7,121 nucleotides of DNA from Alteromonadaceae bacterium (GCA_013393545.1 JABXHG010000028.1:1-7121), one strand, 5' to 3'. Positions 1 to 5,860 are shown, counted from the first letter of the stretch. Notes: generated from the sequence alone by a model not told the origin. Translations and numbers: made by a program.

Positions 1-1
1 G

Positions 2-271
2 TCTGAGAATTTCCACACCGGCGTTATTCGCCATACCAATACCTCCTACTTCACCATGGTGGCTCTGAACAAGGACACCAAATCTCCGGAGGCCATTCCC
101 GGACTGTTACTGGAAAGTGACGAGGAAATTCGCCGTTTTCTGGAAGGTCGCCTGAGGCGAAAGGTGAGAAAACTGCAACGGCATGAGCTGGATCAGGCCA
201 GAAGCGAGATTGACTACGATGTGAACGACAGCTCTCTTGAAGGGGAGAACTGCAAAGTAGTGAACGGCTGA
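2..271 (+). CDS. Acyl-CoA thioesterase-like protein, C-terminal part (5' end outside window)
   Basis: The frame is open from the window edge to TGA at 269-271, giving 89 residues of a protein whose start lies upstream. An internal ATG at 56 exists but is not needed as a start, since the frame continues through it. The segment NTSYFTMVAL (visible residues 13-22), a few variable residues, then a proline-containing stretch (AIPGL) and a charged, Arg/Lys-rich helix matches the end of hotdog-fold acyl-CoA hydrolases of the YciA/ACOT type. Those end in a last beta strand reading roughly 'YFTMVAVD', a Pro-rich loop and a basic tail. Such enzymes hydrolyse acyl-CoA to free fatty acid and CoA in the cytoplasm. 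The catalytic Asp/Asn region is outside the window, so activity cannot be judged. The gene is probably a resident neighbour of the cassette rather than part of it. Family assignment rests on this short tail only. Confidence 0.6.
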   Translation, partial: SENFHTGVIRHTNTSYFTMVALNKDTKSPEAIPGLLLESDEEIRRFLEGRLRRKVRKLQRHELDQARSEIDYDVNDSSLEGENCKVVNG

Positions 272-287
272 TGGCAGTAGCGAAAAT

Positions 288-316
288 TTCACACTGACCC
301 GCATACGGAGTAATCT
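288..316 (+). promoter_or_regulatory. Possible sigma-70 promoter for the nuclease gene
   Basis: TTCACA at 288-293 (5 of 6 to TTGACA) is followed after exactly 17 bases by TAATCT at 311-316, which keeps the key T, A and final T of TATAAT. Transcription would start near 323 and leave a leader of about 68 bases before the ATG at 391. This is the best pair I can find in the 119-base gap, but the -10 is weak. Confidence 0.35.
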
Positions 317-335
317 GCTTTTTCAACAGTTGCCG

Positions 336-353
336 CTTTTCAAAGATGAAAAG
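336..353. repeat. Inverted repeat CTTTTC-N6-GAAAAG upstream of the nuclease gene
   Basis: CTTTTC at 336-341 and GAAAAG at 348-353 are perfect reverse complements around a 6-base spacer. The left arm also belongs to a near-direct repeat, GCTTTTTCAA at 317-326 and GCTTTTCAA at 335-343, offset by 18 bases. The position, between the predicted transcription start and the RBS of the nuclease gene, suits an operator or a weak mRNA hairpin. No T-tract follows, so it is not a terminator. Function is inferred only from position. Confidence 0.3.
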
Positions 354-390
354 GGCCAGATCAAAAGATGCAATACAAGGATGATGCCAA

Positions 391-1500
391 ATGAGCTTGC
401 TGACCCCTTTTGGTCCCCTCCGGGATATTTCCCTGGATAATATCGATCAGCTAAAAGAGATACTTGTCCGCTCCGACAAGAGCAGGATGCTCGAAGGATT
501 GGTGATCGAGGCTGTATTCAATGAGTACCTTGGCAAGCTGGCTACGCAAGAAATTGAAGTTTTGCCAGCTTCTCTCGTAAGGACTCTGACGGTAAAGAAA
601 AAGCCGCAAAAGAAATTCGTATACTCGTGGTGGGTGTGGGATCACTCCGAGACGGGGCAGGCAGCAGCGGACCTGTGCCATCTTCTGGCCCCTTCGTCCG
701 GTCGGGATGGGTTTCTGTTTGATTGCTACTATGACGGGAAGGTCCGTGATTTCTTCATTAAGCAATGGGGAGAGCAGACCAATATCCCTATTCAGTCTTT
801 CATGCTGGAAAAGCGAGGGCACGCGTCTCCGCAATTCAGGATTCCATCCGACTCAGTGATTGACCTGAACCGATCTCAGCAGGCTTTTTGGGCCGGAATT
901 ACCAGCCACTACAGCGATGATCTCTTTCAGCAGGTCGTGCTTCATCGGCTGCTCAAGAACTGTGCGATACAGCCCTTTTTCGATGGTGTTTGGGACATCG
1001 ACAGTCTGGTGCGACTGCCGGATGGCTCTCTGGTGCAGTTGGAGGTGAAGCACAAGTTCCCCCGGGTTGAAAGAGATACGGGAGGCCTCTCCTTTGGCAT
1101 CAACAATGGCCAGCTAAAGGTGATGGAGGACCTGGCGGCCCGAGGCATTAAAACTCTGCACATGATCATGGTGAAGCCCATCTGGAACAAAAACCTTGGG
1201 ACTGGCTACCTCCTCAACCGAATTGGTGATCGTAAGAACGTCTTGCTGTTGGCAAAGCTGTTGGACACAGGTTCATTGCGCCAGATCGGTTCAAGGGAAT
1301 CATGGCAAACGGGGGCTGCGCAGTCGTTTACCGGAAAAGGTAGTCAAAAGGCCAGGTATGTTGATGTGTCTGAGTTTCAACTCCTCGGAACACTGGATGA
1401 TCCGGTTGACGATGTAGCAAGAAATATTGCCCTTGCGTGCACGGATGCCCTCAACCGGCCTGTCACTGATCAAATGTTGATCGATAGCCGGATTCAGTAG
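391..1500 (+). CDS. Unrecognised PD-(D/E)XK-like nuclease, candidate restriction endonuclease partner of the Dcm methylase
   Basis: This is a 369-residue soluble protein with no signal peptide or membrane segment. I do not recognise the family. ATG 391 is preceded by AAGGA (377-381), a good ribosome binding site at 9 bases. The centre carries a PD-(D/E)XK-like core: D202 and D204 (WDID), a beta-hairpin turn with PDG (210-212), then LEVKHK with E218 and K220. The E-x-K follows the acidic residue by 13-15 residues, as in many Type II restriction enzymes. A conserved-looking GQ (240-241) and an amphipathic helix ending before a hydrophobic strand (LHMIMV, 256-261) continue such a fold. The N-terminal half (1-190), rich in aromatic residues around 79-83, may be a DNA-recognition domain. 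It lies 73 bases before a Dcm-like methylase and vsr on the same strand, which argues for a restriction role. It does not resemble the EcoRII sequence I remember. It could instead be another defence or repair nuclease. CDS certainty is high; function moderate. Confidence 0.72.
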   Translation: MSLLTPFGPLRDISLDNIDQLKEILVRSDKSRMLEGLVIEAVFNEYLGKLATQEIEVLPASLVRTLTVKKKPQKKFVYSWWVWDHSETGQAAADLCHLLAPSSGRDGFLFDCYYDGKVRDFFIKQWGEQTNIPIQSFMLEKRGHASPQFRIPSDSVIDLNRSQQAFWAGITSHYSDDLFQQVVLHRLLKNCAIQPFFDGVWDIDSLVRLPDGSLVQLEVKHKFPRVERDTGGLSFGINNGQLKVMEDLAARGIKTLHMIMVKPIWNKNLGTGYLLNRIGDRKNVLLLAKLLDTGSLRQIGSRESWQTGAAQSFTGKGSQKARYVDVSEFQLLGTLDDPVDDVARNIALACTDALNRPVTDQMLIDSRIQ

Positions 1501-1506
1501 TAAAGT

Positions 1507-1514
1507 CTCGCGAG
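1507..1514. promoter_or_regulatory. Perfect palindrome CTCGCGAG, possible operator of the methylase gene
   Basis: CTCGCGAG reads identically on both strands. It starts six bases after the nuclease stop codon and covers the place where the -35 box would sit relative to the TACAAT at 1531-1536. A repressor bound here would block RNA polymerase. The methylase has a helix-turn-helix-like N-terminus that could be that repressor. Inference from position and symmetry only; an 8-bp palindrome can occur by chance. Confidence 0.3.
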
Positions 1515-1530
1515 CGCCGGTGTTCTGGGC

Positions 1531-1536
1531 TACAAT
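1531..1536 (+). promoter_or_regulatory. Possible -10 box of a separate methylase promoter
   Basis: TACAAT differs from consensus TATAAT at one base and lies 38 bases before the ATG of the methylase. The surrounding bases (TGGGCTACAATCG) resemble the ribF promoter of this window (TGGGGTATAATCG). No good -35 is present at 16-18 bases spacing, so activator dependence or low activity is possible. A promoter of its own would let the methylase be made before or apart from the nuclease. Confidence 0.4.
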
Positions 1537-1563
1537 CGTGCCGATTCGTCACAGTTTTGACCC

Positions 1564-1568
1564 GGAGG
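1564..1568 (+). promoter_or_regulatory. Ribosome binding site GGAGG that fixes the methylase start
   Basis: A strong GGAGG stands 5 bases before ATG 1574. The frame stays open upstream to a GTG at 1520, which lacks such a site and lies before the predicted -10 box. This supports ATG 1574 as the true start. Confidence 0.8.
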
Positions 1569-1573
1569 ATGTC

Positions 1574-3034
1574 ATGGCTCTCCTTTTCGATTTCCATAAC
1601 GATGCCGATACAGGCACTTTTTCCGACCTGGCAGGTGCTTCTCCGTCACCTTACGAGGGGTTCAGTGAGCGGGCCCTTCTCCATAAGCTGTTGGAAATCT
1701 ACGATCAGGGAACTATCGCTGAAGCACTTGCTGAGGCTGATAAGGGGAGCTGGTGTCGAGAGACAATCAATCGCTGGGCCAAGGGCAAGGCTGAGCCGAA
1801 AGTGACTCATGCGGCCCATCAACGCATGGTTTCCATGTTGCCCACTCCCAAATCCAATGATCTTAAACCGTCCTTCCGGTTCATCGATTTGTTCGCGGGT
1901 ATCGGCGGAATAAGGAAAGGTTTTGAGGCCATTGGTGGTGAGTGCGTCTTCACCTCTGAATGGAACAAGTATGCCGTTCGAACCTACAAGGCAAACCACT
2001 TCTGCGATCCGCTAAGGCACCGATTCAACGAAGATATTCGTGAGGTCACCCTCAGTTCTGATCTGAATATCGACGAAGAAACGGCTTACAGGCATATCGA
2101 TCAGCAAGTGCCCGACCATGAGGTGTTGCTGGCAGGCTTTCCGTGCCAGCCATTCTCCCTGGCCGGGGTGTCGAAGAAAAATTCACTTGGTCGGAAACAC
2201 GGGTTTGAATGTGATGCTCAGGGGACTCTATTCTTCGATGTTGCTCGTATTCTGGCGGCCAAGAAACCGGCAGCTTTCCTGTTGGAGAACGTCAAGAATC
2301 TCAAGAGTCATGACAAGGGCAAAACCTTCAGAGTCATTTGTGAAACCCTGGATGAGCTGGGTTATGACGTTGCGGACGTTAACGCGCCAAAGGGGCAAGA
2401 CCCCAAGGTTCTTGATGCAAGGCATTTCATCCCTCAACACCGTGAACGGATTGTCCTGGTTGGTTTTCGTCGTGATCTCAATGTTCACGAAGGGTTTACC
2501 CTGAGAGATATCGAGAAGATGTATCCGAAGGAGCGTCCGTCCTTTGGTGATGTTCTGGATGAGGAAGTGGATGACAAGTACATCCTGACTCCGAAACTTT
2601 GGGAGTACCTGTACAAGTACGCGCAGAAGCACCGTGAAAAAGGTAACGGCTTTGGCTTCGGTTTGACTCGCCCCAATGATGTGGCCCGCACGCTCTCGGC
2701 TCGTTATCACAAGGATGGATCAGAGATTCTGGTGGACCGGGGCTTTGATGATTCAATGGACTTTTACGGCGAAGAGAACCAGAAGCACCGGCCAAGAAGG
2801 TTGACCCCGCAAGAGTGCGCCAGGCTGATGGGCTTCGATAAGCCGGGTGAGAGCAACTTCGTTATTCCGGTGTCCGATACTCAGGCCTATCGGCAGTTTG
2901 GCAATTCAGTCGTCGTTCCGGTATTCGAAGCTGTGGCAAAACTGATGAAGCCCCGGATTCTGGCTGCAACCAGAATCGAGTCTATCAAGGCCGAGGAAGA
3001 CCGGAAGCAGTACGAAATGCCTCTTGCATTGTAA
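1574..3034 (+). CDS. dcm: Dcm-like DNA (cytosine-5) methyltransferase, predicted CCWGG specificity
   Basis: This 486-residue protein transfers a methyl group from S-adenosylmethionine to carbon 5 of cytosine. The ordered C5-methylase motifs are all present: motif [11 protein letters not shown] (103-112), motif IV PCQ with catalytic C191 (190-192), motif VI ENV (238-240), motif VIII QHRER (288-292) and motif X GNSV (443-446). Between VIII and X the target-recognition region contains [17 protein letters not shown] (374-390), which nearly matches E. coli Dcm as I recall it. Long stretches such as the one after PCQ ([14 protein letters not shown]) are also Dcm-like. Dcm and M.EcoRII methylate the inner C of CCWGG, so the same target is expected here. 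Residues about 46-70 (TIAEALAEA...[11 protein letters not shown]) look like a helix-turn-helix, as in the self-regulating M.EcoRII and M.SsoII. The gene sits between a nuclease-like gene and vsr, spaced 73 and 56 bases. In E. coli Dcm is an orphan; here it may belong to a full restriction-modification set. Confidence 0.95.
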   Translation: MALLFDFHNDADTGTFSDLAGASPSPYEGFSERALLHKLLEIYDQGTIAEALAEADKGSWCRETINRWAKGKAEPKVTHAAHQRMVSMLPTPKSNDLKPSFRFIDLFAGIGGIRKGFEAIGGECVFTSEWNKYAVRTYKANHFCDPLRHRFNEDIREVTLSSDLNIDEETAYRHIDQQVPDHEVLLAGFPCQPFSLAGVSKKNSLGRKHGFECDAQGTLFFDVARILAAKKPAAFLLENVKNLKSHDKGKTFRVICETLDELGYDVADVNAPKGQDPKVLDARHFIPQHRERIVLVGFRRDLNVHEGFTLRDIEKMYPKERPSFGDVLDEEVDDKYILTPKLWEYLYKYAQKHREKGNGFGFGLTRPNDVARTLSARYHKDGSEILVDRGFDDSMDFYGEENQKHRPRRLTPQECARLMGFDKPGESNFVIPVSDTQAYRQFGNSVVVPVFEAVAKLMKPRILAATRIESIKAEEDRKQYEMPLAL

Positions 3035-3077
3035 CTGCCTGGCGGGTTGTTGAAACGTTGATGCATGTATCAGCTTC

Positions 3078-3083
3078 AGGGAG
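3078..3083 (+). promoter_or_regulatory. Ribosome binding site AGGGAG that fixes the vsr start
   Basis: AGGGAG lies 7 bases before ATG 3091. Upstream in-frame starts (TTG 3058, ATG 3061) lack a comparable site, and the protein beginning at 3091 (MADIVDRSTRSRMM) lines up with the start of E. coli Vsr (MADVHDKATRSKNM). Confidence 0.75.
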
Positions 3084-3090
3084 CATTGGC

Positions 3091-3549
3091 ATGGCGGATA
3101 TTGTTGATCGCTCCACCAGATCACGAATGATGGCTTCCATCAAGGGCAAGAACACTGCTCCCGAGAGGTTTGTGCAAGAGGAGTTGGAGAAACGCCATAT
3201 TGCCTTTGAGGCCCACTCAAAAGAGCTTCCCGGCAAACCGGATATAACAATCCCGCTCTATCAGGTAGCCATCTTTGTGAATGGTTGCTTCTGGCACAGA
3301 CATGAGGGGTGTTTTTATGCAACCACTCCGGCCAGCCGAAAGTCGTTCTGGCAGGCCAAGCTCGCAGAGACGGTGCGTAGAGATGCTCGCAAGAGAAATG
3401 AGCTTGAGGCTCTCGGCTGGCGTGTCATTGTCGTCTGGGAATGTGGCGTGAAGCACTGCCATGACGATTTTGACGAGGTGATCGATGTTATTGAAGGGGA
3501 GGCGTGCCTCTCTGAATGGCCGGTGACTCCGCCACGGGTTCGTGACTGA
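3091..3549 (+). CDS. vsr: Very short patch repair (Vsr) T:G mismatch endonuclease
   Basis: This 152-residue protein is close to the 156 of E. coli Vsr, and the numbering is almost identical. It nicks 5' of the T in T:G mismatches that arise when 5-methylcytosine at Dcm sites deaminates, starting short-patch repair with DNA polymerase I and ligase. Key residues are all visible. They are M14 and the F67-W68 pair that intercalate beside the mismatch, catalytic D51 in PGKPD (47-51), H69, and the structural zinc ligands C66, H71, C74 and C118 (in VVWEC). One extra residue lies between H71 and the next cysteine compared with E. coli, which is common in the family. The gene follows dcm by 56 bases on the same strand; in E. 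coli the two overlap. No promoter of its own is obvious, so it is probably co-transcribed with dcm. It ends four bases before the strong shared terminator. Its presence supports methylation of CCWGG in this host. Confidence 0.95.
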   Translation: MADIVDRSTRSRMMASIKGKNTAPERFVQEELEKRHIAFEAHSKELPGKPDITIPLYQVAIFVNGCFWHRHEGCFYATTPASRKSFWQAKLAETVRRDARKRNELEALGWRVIVVWECGVKHCHDDFDEVIDVIEGEACLSEWPVTPPRVRD

Positions 3550-3553
3550 ACAT

Positions 3554-3583
3554 AAAAAAACCGGCTCGAAAGCCGGTTTTTTT
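3554..3583. terminator. Bidirectional intrinsic terminator between vsr and rpsT
   Basis: A7, then CCGGCT (3561-3566), loop CGAA (3567-3570), AGCCGG (3571-3576), then T7. The 6-bp GC-rich stem with a CGAA tetraloop extends through A-T pairs to 13 bp. The T-run follows the stem on the forward strand and, by symmetry, on the reverse strand too, so it can stop transcripts from vsr and from the convergent rpsT. Confidence 0.9.
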
Positions 3584-3602
3584 GACACACGGAGGCTGGT
3601 TT

Positions 3603-3863
3603 TTACAGAGCCTTGATCCGGGTGTTCAGGCGGCTCTTGGTACGAGCAACCTTGTTCTTGGTGAAGATGCCCTTGTTGACCATGCTGTCCATGATCGGCT
3701 GAGCTTCCTGCAGCGCAGCCTTGGCTTCTTCGGCATTGCCGGCGTTGATTTTGGTTTCGACCTTTTTGATGTAGGTACGAGCCATGGAACGCAGGCTGGC
3801 GTTGTGCTTGCGGTTAACCTCGTTCTGACGAGCGCGCTTTTTGGCTTGCGGGGTATTTGCCAC
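3603..3863 (-). CDS. rpsT: 30S ribosomal protein S20
   Basis: This 86-residue, very basic protein (S20 is usually 86-88) binds 16S rRNA in the small subunit and helps assembly. The sequence starts ANTPQAKKRARQ after the initiator and contains RKHNASLRSMARTYIKKV, the S20 hallmark, then a helical hairpin and a basic C-terminus ending RIKAL. The start is GTG at 3863: on the reverse strand an AGGAG (3875-3871) stands 7 bases before it, and the protein lines up with S20 from that codon. The frame remains open far upstream, which would give a false 141-residue protein. E. coli rpsT also uses a non-ATG start (UUG), which is linked there to translational autoregulation by S20, so the GTG may serve the same purpose. 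The gene is single, convergent with vsr and divergent from murJ, as in other gammaproteobacteria. Confidence 0.97.
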   Translation of the reverse strand: MANTPQAKKRARQNEVNRKHNASLRSMARTYIKKVETKINAGNAEEAKAALQEAQPIMDSMVNKGIFTKNKVARTKSRLNTRIKAL

Positions 3864-3870
3864 CGTAAAA

Positions 3871-3875
3871 CTCCT
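3871..3875 (-). promoter_or_regulatory. Ribosome binding site AGGAG that decides the GTG start of rpsT
   Basis: On the reverse strand AGGAG is followed by 7 bases and then GTG at 3863-3861. No ATG is found nearby in frame, so this site and S20 homology fix the start. Confidence 0.85.
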
Positions 3876-3953
3876 GAAATTCGTTGCTAGAAAACTGAAA
3901 CTGTTTAGATCGCGGGCGCGCCAAAAACAGCGCGTCGATATAAATGACGCGGA

Positions 3954-3982
3954 ACTATGCCGCTCAACGCAGTCAATGTCAA
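3954..3982 (-). promoter_or_regulatory. Sigma-70 promoter of rpsT
   Basis: On the reverse strand a perfect TTGACA (3982-3977) is followed after exactly 17 bases by CATAGT (3959-3954, 4 of 6 to TATAAT). Transcription would start around 3947, leaving a leader of about 85 bases to the GTG. E. coli rpsT has two tandem promoters. A second -10-like TTTATA (3944-3939) lies just downstream here but lacks a matching -35. Confidence 0.65.
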
Positions 3983-4020
3983 GATCCGTGGCCGCTGAAT
4001 GCGGGTGTGGGCGGGGCTTG

Positions 4021-4029
4021 TGGTACACT
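4021..4029 (+). promoter_or_regulatory. Possible extended -10 promoter for murJ
   Basis: TGG at 4021-4023 directly before TACACT (4024-4029) forms a TGn-extended -10, which can work without a good -35; none is visible. It points towards murJ (ATG 4144) and lies about 40 bases from the rpsT -35, so the two divergent promoters share one short region. Confidence 0.4.
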
Positions 4030-4143
4030 CCCGCAACCCCTGAAACGGTACTTTACAGGCGGTTAGCGCCAATGTGTGGATTACCGAAATGCCGCACCGG
4101 CCTAATACTCGTTTTCTGAGCCAGATATCCCGGATATTGACCC

Positions 4144-5751
4144 ATGCCATCCGAACCACAGCCGCCCGCCCAGCCTGATTCTTCAGAGGCTAAACCTGCC
4201 AGAAAAACGCCGCCAAAGGCCCCGGGGCTGTTGCGATCCTCCGGCCTGGTTGGGGTGATGACCATGCTGTCGCGGGTGCTGGGCCTGGTGCGGGACATGG
4301 TGATTGCCCGTTATTTCGGCGCGGGGGCCGGAGCGGACGCGTTCTTTGTTGCTTTCAAAATCCCTAACTTTCTTCGCCGGCTGTTTGCCGAGGGCGCCTT
4401 TTCACAGGCTTTCGTGCCGGTGTTGTCGTCCTATCGGGAAAAACAGGACATCTCGGAAGTAAAGCGCCTGGTGGATGCGGTGGCGGGGTCGCTTGGTCTT
4501 GTATTGCTGGCGGTTACGGTGGTGGCAATGCTGAGCTCGCCGGTCTTGACAGCGGTTTTCGCCCCGGGCTTTTTGGACGATGACACCAAATTCGCCCTGA
4601 CCAGCGGCATGCTGCGGATTACCTTTCCGTACCTTTTGCTGATTTCCCTGACCGCCTTTGCCGGCGGAATTCTCAACAGCTACGACCGCTTTGCGGTACC
4701 GGCCTTTACGCCGGTTTTGCTCAATCTTTCCATGATTGCCGCCGCCATTTTCCTTGCCCCGCTGATGCAGGAGCCGGTGATGGCTTTGGCCTGGGGGGTG
4801 CTGATTGCCGGCGCCCTGCAGCTGTTCTTCCAGTTACCGTTCTTGATGCGCCTGGGCCTGCTACCACGGCCGAGGGTGGATTACCGCCACGAGGGCGTCA
4901 GCCGCATTCTCAAACTCATGGCGCCGGCCCTGTTCGGGGTGTCGGTGAGCCAGATCAACCTGCTGCTGGATACCGTGCTGGCGTCGTTCCTGCAAACCGG
5001 CAGCGTGTCCTGGCTGTATTATTCCGACCGTTTGTCGGAGTTGCCGCTGGGTGTGTTCGGGATTGCCATCGCCACGGTGATTTTGCCCAGCCTGTCCCGC
5101 AAGCATGCCGCGGCCTCGGCGGACCAATTTGCCGCCACGTTGGACTGGGCGGTGCGCGCGGTGTTGTTGATAGGCGTGCCCGCCGCGCTCGCGCTGGCAC
5201 TGCTGGCCGAACCCTTGATTGCCACGCTGTTCCATTATGGCGAGGTGACCGACCGGGATGTGGCCATGTCAGCCCAGAGCCTGCGGGCCTATTCTGCCGG
5301 TTTGCTGGCGTTCATGCTGATCAAGGTGCTGGCACCTGGTTTCTTTGCCCGGGAAGACACCAAAACCCCGGTAAAAATCGGCGTAATTGCCATGGTGGCC
5401 AATATGGCGTTTAACCTGGCGTTGATTGTGCCGCTGGCCCATGCCGGGCTGGCTCTGGCGACGTCGTTGTCAGCATGGTTGAACGGCTATTTGCTCTGGC
5501 GCGGTCTGCGCAAGGAAGGGGCCTGGCAAAGCCAGCCCGGCTGGCCGAAATTCCTGTTGCAGCTGGCGGCGGCCAATGGGGCTCTGGCGGCAGTGGTGCT
5601 CTGGTTGAACGTGCCCGTGGCCGATTGGCTGGCGTTGGGCGGCTGGCAACGGGCAACTGAAATGTCTGTATTGGTGGTCGCCGGCGTGGTGGCATATTTT
5701 TTGGCGCTGGCCGCAGTGGGCGTTCGGGTGCGCCAGTTTCGGCAGAAGTAG
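4144..5751 (+). CDS. murJ: Lipid II flippase MurJ (MviN), peptidoglycan biosynthesis
   Basis: This 535-residue integral inner-membrane protein of the MOP superfamily moves lipid II across the membrane for peptidoglycan synthesis. Many hydrophobic segments fit the family's 14 transmembrane helices. Residues needed in E. coli MurJ are conserved at a constant offset of +26: R44 and R50 in SRVLGLVRD (R18, R24), D65 in ADAFFVAFK (D39), R78 in FLRRLFAEGAF (R52), and R296/E299 in YYSDRLSE (R270, E273). The offset comes from an extra Pro/Lys-rich, hydrophilic N-terminus of about 26 residues that would be cytoplasmic. The Shine-Dalgarno before ATG 4144 is weak (GGA at 4132), so a start further in, such as TTG at 4231, cannot be excluded. 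That would remove the extension. GC is high, unlike the cassette. It is divergent from rpsT and followed by ribF after 109 bases, the usual order. Essential in most bacteria. Confidence 0.97.
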   Translation: MPSEPQPPAQPDSSEAKPARKTPPKAPGLLRSSGLVGVMTMLSRVLGLVRDMVIARYFGAGAGADAFFVAFKIPNFLRRLFAEGAFSQAFVPVLSSYREKQDISEVKRLVDAVAGSLGLVLLAVTVVAMLSSPVLTAVFAPGFLDDDTKFALTSGMLRITFPYLLLISLTAFAGGILNSYDRFAVPAFTPVLLNLSMIAAAIFLAPLMQEPVMALAWGVLIAGALQLFFQLPFLMRLGLLPRPRVDYRHEGVSRILKLMAPALFGVSVSQINLLLDTVLASFLQTGSVSWLYYSDRLSELPLGVFGIAIATVILPSLSRKHAAASADQFAATLDWAVRAVLLIGVPAALALALLAEPLIATLFHYGEVTDRDVAMSAQSLRAYSAGLLAFMLIKVLAPGFFAREDTKTPVKIGVIAMVANMAFNLALIVPLAHAGLALATSLSAWLNGYLLWRGLRKEGAWQSQPGWPKFLLQLAAANGALAAVVLWLNVPVADWLALGGWQRATEMSVLVVAGVVAYFLALAAVGVRVRQFRQK

Positions 5752-5785
5752 CGGTGCATGATTTCTACCCAACCCGCTCCTGGGG

Positions 5786-5791
5786 TATAAT
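5786..5791 (+). promoter_or_regulatory. Consensus -10 box of a ribF(-ileS) promoter
   Basis: TATAAT is a perfect -10 in the 109-base gap between murJ and ribF, followed by the typical CG-rich start region. The expected -35 position (around 5763-5768, TTCTAC) is poor. Transcription would begin near 5798, giving a leader of about 63 bases. ribF and ileS could thus be expressed apart from murJ. Confidence 0.5.
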
Positions 5792-5808
5792 CGCGCGTTT
5801 TCTCACCA

Positions 5809-5827
5809 GCGCAGGCGTTTCCTGCGC
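5809..5827 (+). other. Hairpin in the ribF leader
   Basis: GCGCAGG (5809-5815) and CCTGCGC (5821-5827) form a perfect 7-bp stem with a CGTTT loop, beginning about 11 bases after the predicted transcription start. A competing pairing exists between CCAGC (5806-5810) and GCTGG (5836-5840). No T-run follows, so it is not an intrinsic terminator. It may stabilise the 5' end of the transcript. Confidence 0.5.
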
Positions 5828-5860
5828 CAAAGCCAGCTGGCAACGTAAGGTTCGCGGTAC

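Noticed and set aside
4..297. Similar short strings GAGAATTTCCACAC (near 5) and GAAAATTTCACAC (near 282)
   Set aside because: Only about ten bases agree and the flanks diverge, so this is likely chance rather than a duplication or attachment site.
264..440. Forward frame open across the thioesterase-nuclease gap, with a run reading RSNLLFQQLPLFKDEKGQIK
   Set aside because: There is no start codon with a ribosome binding site before the very end, it runs out of frame into the nuclease gene, and I recognise no family. It could be a decayed gene remnant but nothing supports it.
1520..1573. Longer methylase start at GTG 1520
   Set aside because: It has no ribosome binding site and lies upstream of the probable -10 box, while GGAGG sits 5 bases before ATG 1574.
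2228..2710. 160-codon reverse-strand open frame opposite the methylase
   Set aside because: The forward frame contains conserved methylase motifs throughout this stretch; the reverse product resembles nothing.
3058..3090. Longer vsr start at TTG 3058 or ATG 3061
   Set aside because: ATG 3091 has AGGGAG at the right distance and lines up with the E. coli Vsr N-terminus.
272..3600. Insertion sequence ends, integrase or target-site duplication around the cassette
   Set aside because: No transposase or integrase frame, no terminal inverted repeats and no direct repeat longer than about six bases (ACGGAG at both sides) were seen.
3582..3890. Forward open frame opposite rpsT
   Set aside because: Antisense shadow of the clearly conserved S20 gene.
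5809..5827. Intrinsic terminator after murJ
   Set aside because: The stem is good but no T-run follows and a perfect -10 box lies just upstream, so a leader hairpin is more likely.
5752..5860. FMN riboswitch before ribF
   Set aside because: The gap is only 109 bases with a predicted leader of about 63, too short for an RFN element, and no conserved RFN core was seen.
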